Shown: piece by piece, positions 61,025 to 64,000 of the stretch
How the letters are laid out: each line of letters begins with the position of its first letter
Position numbering within the stretch: the stretch's first letter is position 1
Assembly (NCBI RefSeq): GCF_002237755.1
Contig: NZ_MWSJ01000004.1
Location: 124,001-188,000 of the forward strand
Direction of reading: 5' to 3'
DNA from: Lysinibacillus sp. KCTC 33748
Lineage (GTDB): Bacteria; Bacillota; Bacilli; Bacillales_A; Planococcaceae
DNA: 64,000 nt
Position numbers and translations under genes: made by a program
Notes under the pieces: model-generated
Told to the model about the DNA's origin: nothing
The model's input: only the letters and a program-made list of their open reading frames with translations
Databases searched by the model: none

Positions 61025-61227
61025 GTGAACAACCTCCCAAAAAAATTAAACAATCATATTGCTTCGATCGCTTGCAAAAAAAACACATTTTCAAAAGCTC
61101 GTATTACTTTTGAATACGTGATTTTAGCGGATAAGATGAAGTAATGTAATTATTGTTCTGATTATATAACAATTCCGAATATTTATCCAGTATATTCCGA
61201 ATTTGTAATGTAAAATTTACATTTCCA

Positions 61228-61854
61228 TTATTTTAACCATTCTTTCTCTTTCGCGACAATTACGGCCTCTGCACGAGATTCTACGTTTAGTTTGACAAAA
61301 AGCTTGGATAAATAATTTTCAACAGTGCGTTGCGTGACCCCGATGGCTGAAGCAATTGCTTTATTTGTACATCCTTGTGCGACAAGCTGTAAAATCTCTT
61401 GCTCCTTGTCACTTAGTAAAACATCTTGCTGCGCGTTTGGAAGATTGGTACGCTGCTGTACAAAGTCTAAAAAATCAGCTGCTAGTAAGATCTCGCCCCT
61501 TAGTGCGGCTTCAATGGTTTGAATCACTTGCTGTTTCGTGGCGAGCTTTGATAAGAGTCCATCGACCTTCTTCTCAATCAGTAGTTCGTAATAATCGGAA
61601 AGTTCATATCCTGTATAGAGTAAAATAAGTGCTTCTGGTTGCTTTTTCTTAATCATTTCTGAAAGCTGGATGCCATTGATTGGCTTCATATTAATATCAA
61701 TCAAAAATAATTGAAAAGATTGATCATCCATTCGCGACAGAACAGCGGAGCTATCTTGTTCCGTATCTATATGGACATTTGCTAAATCCTGTAATAATGT
61801 TTTCGTACCATCTAAAACGACAGGATGGTCATCTATAATAAGAATATTAATCAT
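61228..61854 (-). CDS. comA: ComA-like response regulator
   Basis: 208 residues from ATG 61854. Receiver domain: DD at 9-10 (IIDDHP), phosphorylation site D55 region (LFLIDINMKP), K103 region (LLSKLATK). C-terminal LuxR-type helix-turn-helix (LSDKEQEILQLVAQGCTNKA, VTQRTVENYLSKLFVKLNV). Overlaps the kinase gene by 8 bases. Partner of ComP; would start competence and other quorum responses. Confidence 0.88.
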   Translation of the reverse strand: MINILIIDDHPVVLDGTKTLLQDLANVHIDTEQDSSAVLSRMDDQSFQLFLIDINMKPINGIQLSEMIKKKQPEALILLYTGYELSDYYELLIEKKVDGLLSKLATKQQVIQTIEAALRGEILLAADFLDFVQQRTNLPNAQQDVLLSDKEQEILQLVAQGCTNKAIASAIGVTQRTVENYLSKLFVKLNVESRAEAVIVAKEKEWLK

Positions 61855-64000
61855 CTGAATCCACGTCCTCTTGTATTTGAATAACAATATGCATTCCTTC
61901 ATTTAAATCGGAGGTTATCGTGATGTTCCCATTAAAAGCACGGACTCGCTCTCGAATACCATTAATGCCCATAGAATTTGAAGATTGCATTAAACTTTCA
62001 ATATTACAGCCAATACCATTATCATCGTATTGGAGGATGAAGCCGCGATTTATCGCTTGTAGTCTTAGTGAAACTTCGGTTGCCTCAGCATGTTTAATGG
62101 CATTATTTAAGAGCTCCTGCACAAGGCGATAAACGACTAAGTGTAAAGTTACATCCTCAAATTGGACACGTTCTATTTGAGTTTTTAATAAAAAATCTGC
62201 TCGTATTTTCACCTTTTGAATTAGTTTTTTTAAGGCGATTTGTAGCCCAAATGTGTCCAGCAAAGGAGGGCTTAAATTCTCACAATACTCACGTAAGTCC
62301 TTCGATGCATTCAGCAACTGCTCACGAATATCTAATACCTTTTCTTTATTAATAATAGGAGAGCTAGTAAGTACATCTAACTCTCTCGCTAAATGAAGTT
62401 GCTCTTGCAAAATAGTGTCATGTAATTCCTGTGCTAAAATACTTTTCTCCTTTTCAATGATATTCCATAATAATTTGTCGAGCCAAGGAAGCTGTGTATC
62501 ATTGTGATCCTTCATAAGCTTTATTTCATACACTAAATCTTCAATGAGCTTTAAATTATCAATAAACATTGAAACATAGAGGGCTAGTAACTCTAGCCAA
62601 AGAAGCTCTTCTTTTTGTAATACATGTCTAATGTGTAACATGATTTTTTCTTCACCTGTATCATGTAATAGTAGGTGATTCCCCATATTAACTTCATCAC
62701 GAGTGCTTTCCGTAATTGTTGTAATTGTAAAGGCAGTAGTACCAAGCTTTTCTGTTATTTCATACTTGAATTGATCCAGTAATTCTTGCTGGTTTTTCGC
62801 TTTCCCCATACGATTAACCGCAGCATATAAATTATGTACATAATCGCCTGTGGATGAAAATATAATCTTTCGATATTTAAAATCAAGCTGCTCTTTTAAA
62901 TAGAAACTAGCAATGATGACGAGGAATATTAGTGTAAAGACACCTATAATTTTAACAATCGATAATTTGTCTATAAACAGGAGGGTAATACCCGTAGTTA
63001 ATAGTAATGCACAAAAAAAGGTAAGTGTTGAATAATAACGTAAACGAGATAATTGATATTCAATATCGAATAAACGTTCATTCACTTGAATGAAAATAAA
63101 AGAAAAAGGAATAAACAATAAAAATAATGCAGCTACTTCAGAAATTAAAATAGGCTTTTGTCCTAATAATTCGGGTATGACGAAAAACAGTAAAAACGGC
63201 AAAAAAGGCGTAATAAATGCAATAGTGATTAAACGGATTTTTTCCTGTTTAGTTCGTAAATAACTCGTTAGTAAAATATAAATTGCATAGAGAACAAGTA
63301 CAGCAAACATTCCTAATTTAATTAAGGATGTGATTGAATAAAAGTCAGGATTAACAATTCGTATGAAATCCAAGCAAGGTATAAATAGTAGTGCTAAATA
63401 AAGCCATTTCGAATTGAGGTATGGCCATCCTATACATAGGTAGCGGAAATAACATTGTAAGAAGTGAATAAAAAGCACTATGCATAAAATTATACCAATA
63501 CTTATTACAAATCCTCCAATTAGATTTCCTCTACTTGAGGCTCCTGAACTTATATAAGCCAAAGAACAGGTTAATAAAAATAAAGTTAGTAGACTAGTTA
63601 GTAGATTATCAGTATTTCTTCGCCATAAATAGATAGCAACGCCAAATGATAGAACGAAATAAAAAAGTGGAAAAATAATATGCAAATATAATTCTTCCGG
63701 AATATCTTTAATCTTAACTAAAACAGTATGAACATCACCATTCGGCTTCATAAATATCAGTTTTTTTGCACAACGTACCAAAGAATCGAGTTGATTAGAA
63801 AGAACAGGTTTGTCATCAATTGTCAGTAGTATATCGCCCTTTTCAATATTATGCTGCTGTGCCCAATTTGGATAGTAGAACTCGGTCATAACTGGTTGTT
63901 CGCCAGTTGTGTCTACTGAAATAGCAATAAAAGGTATTTGTGATGCAACTACAAGTACATAAATACCGAGGAGTAGGTAGGTTATGAAAATACTATATGT
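61847..64000 (-). CDS. comP: ComP-like sensor histidine kinase (partial, runs off the right edge)
   Basis: The frame is open up to position 64000, so the N-terminus is missing; an inner ATG at 63889 is not the true start. Visible: a membrane segment with SIFITYLLLGIYVLVVA, a PDZ-like region (IEKGDILLTIDDKPVLSNQ), about eight membrane segments, then the H-box (LAQELHDTILQEQ) and HATPase block (NNAIKHAEATEVSL, GIRERV). It senses a peptide pheromone and phosphorylates ComA. comX and comQ would be expected just beyond the edge. Confidence 0.88.
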   Translation of the reverse strand, partial: TYSIFITYLLLGIYVLVVASQIPFIAISVDTTGEQPVMTEFYYPNWAQQHNIEKGDILLTIDDKPVLSNQLDSLVRCAKKLIFMKPNGDVHTVLVKIKDIPEELYLHIIFPLFYFVLSFGVAIYLWRRNTDNLLTSLLTLFLLTCSLAYISSGASSRGNLIGGFVISIGIILCIVLFIHFLQCYFRYLCIGWPYLNSKWLYLALLFIPCLDFIRIVNPDFYSITSLIKLGMFAVLVLYAIYILLTSYLRTKQEKIRLITIAFITPFLPFLLFFVIPELLGQKPILISEVAALFLLFIPFSFIFIQVNERLFDIEYQLSRLRYYSTLTFFCALLLTTGITLLFIDKLSIVKIIGVFTLIFLVIIASFYLKEQLDFKYRKIIFSSTGDYVHNLYAAVNRMGKAKNQQELLDQFKYEITEKLGTTAFTITTITESTRDEVNMGNHLLLHDTGEEKIMLHIRHVLQKEELLWLELLALYVSMFIDNLKLIEDLVYEIKLMKDHNDTQLPWLDKLLWNIIEKEKSILAQELHDTILQEQLHLARELDVLTSSPIINKEKVLDIREQLLNASKDLREYCENLSPPLLDTFGLQIALKKLIQKVKIRADFLLKTQIERVQFEDVTLHLVVYRLVQELLNNAIKHAEATEVSLRLQAINRGFILQYDDNGIGCNIESLMQSSNSMGINGIRERVRAFNGNITITSDLNEGMHIVIQIQEDVDSDD

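Overview
The window is low-GC Firmicute DNA, most likely from a Lysinibacillus or a close relative of the Bacillaceae/Planococcaceae. This rests on AGGAGG-type ribosome sites with many TTG/GTG starts, a Thr T-box, a FusB-type EF-G-binding protein, Amj, a Spo0E-type phosphatase, ComP/ComA, CcsA and an SLH-domain remnant. The genus is an inference.

Positions 1 to about 36.5 kb are the right three quarters of a contractile-tailed (myovirus) prophage. The integrase and repressor are not in the window. In order it holds: recombination and replication genes (RecT-like tail, Fe-S PD-(D/E)XK nuclease, DnaD-like initiator, SSB, dUTPase, RusA); an antisense tRNA-like gene; an ArpU-type late regulator; a large structured non-coding region; two cargo cassettes with a shared leader; terminase; portal; head genes interrupted by a PIN-nuclease cassette; sheath, tube, frameshifted chaperone and tape measure; baseplate and spike; fibre; XhlA/holin/amidase lysis genes. 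At the right end are two transcription units with promoters that carry paired LexA boxes. The second drives a 475-residue protein of unknown function, followed by an M23 endopeptidase with no signal peptide.

From 36.7 to 38.65 kb lies a decayed second copy of the same kind of early region: a nuclease pseudogene, the DnaD leader and the ArpU leader. Two further relics, of terminase small and large subunits, lie at 53.8 and 54.7 kb in the same order and orientation. They flank a cysteine-rich triple-repeat gene.

From 38.7 kb to the end are mostly chromosomal genes: a secreted NPCBM protein, a serine hydrolase with an in-frame SLH remnant after its stop, FusB with a likely attenuator leader, a methyltransferase, MarR with a DUF3147 protein, an acetyltransferase split by a MITE-like element, Amj, T-box-controlled but frameshifted thrS, Spo0E-like phosphatase, lipoproteins, several GNATs, a nucleotidyltransferase, an alpha/beta hydrolase, CcsA, a cold-shock protein and ComA/ComP (ComP runs off the right edge).

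The best candidates for undescribed biology are: the twin-leader cargo cassettes, one of which encodes a membrane protein ending in a PcrA/UvrD-type Tudor domain; the class II tRNA-like gene with a GUC anticodon; the ~450-nt structured RNA candidate; and the SOS-controlled 475-residue protein with its M23 neighbour. No database search was possible, so family names are recognised from motifs and context.
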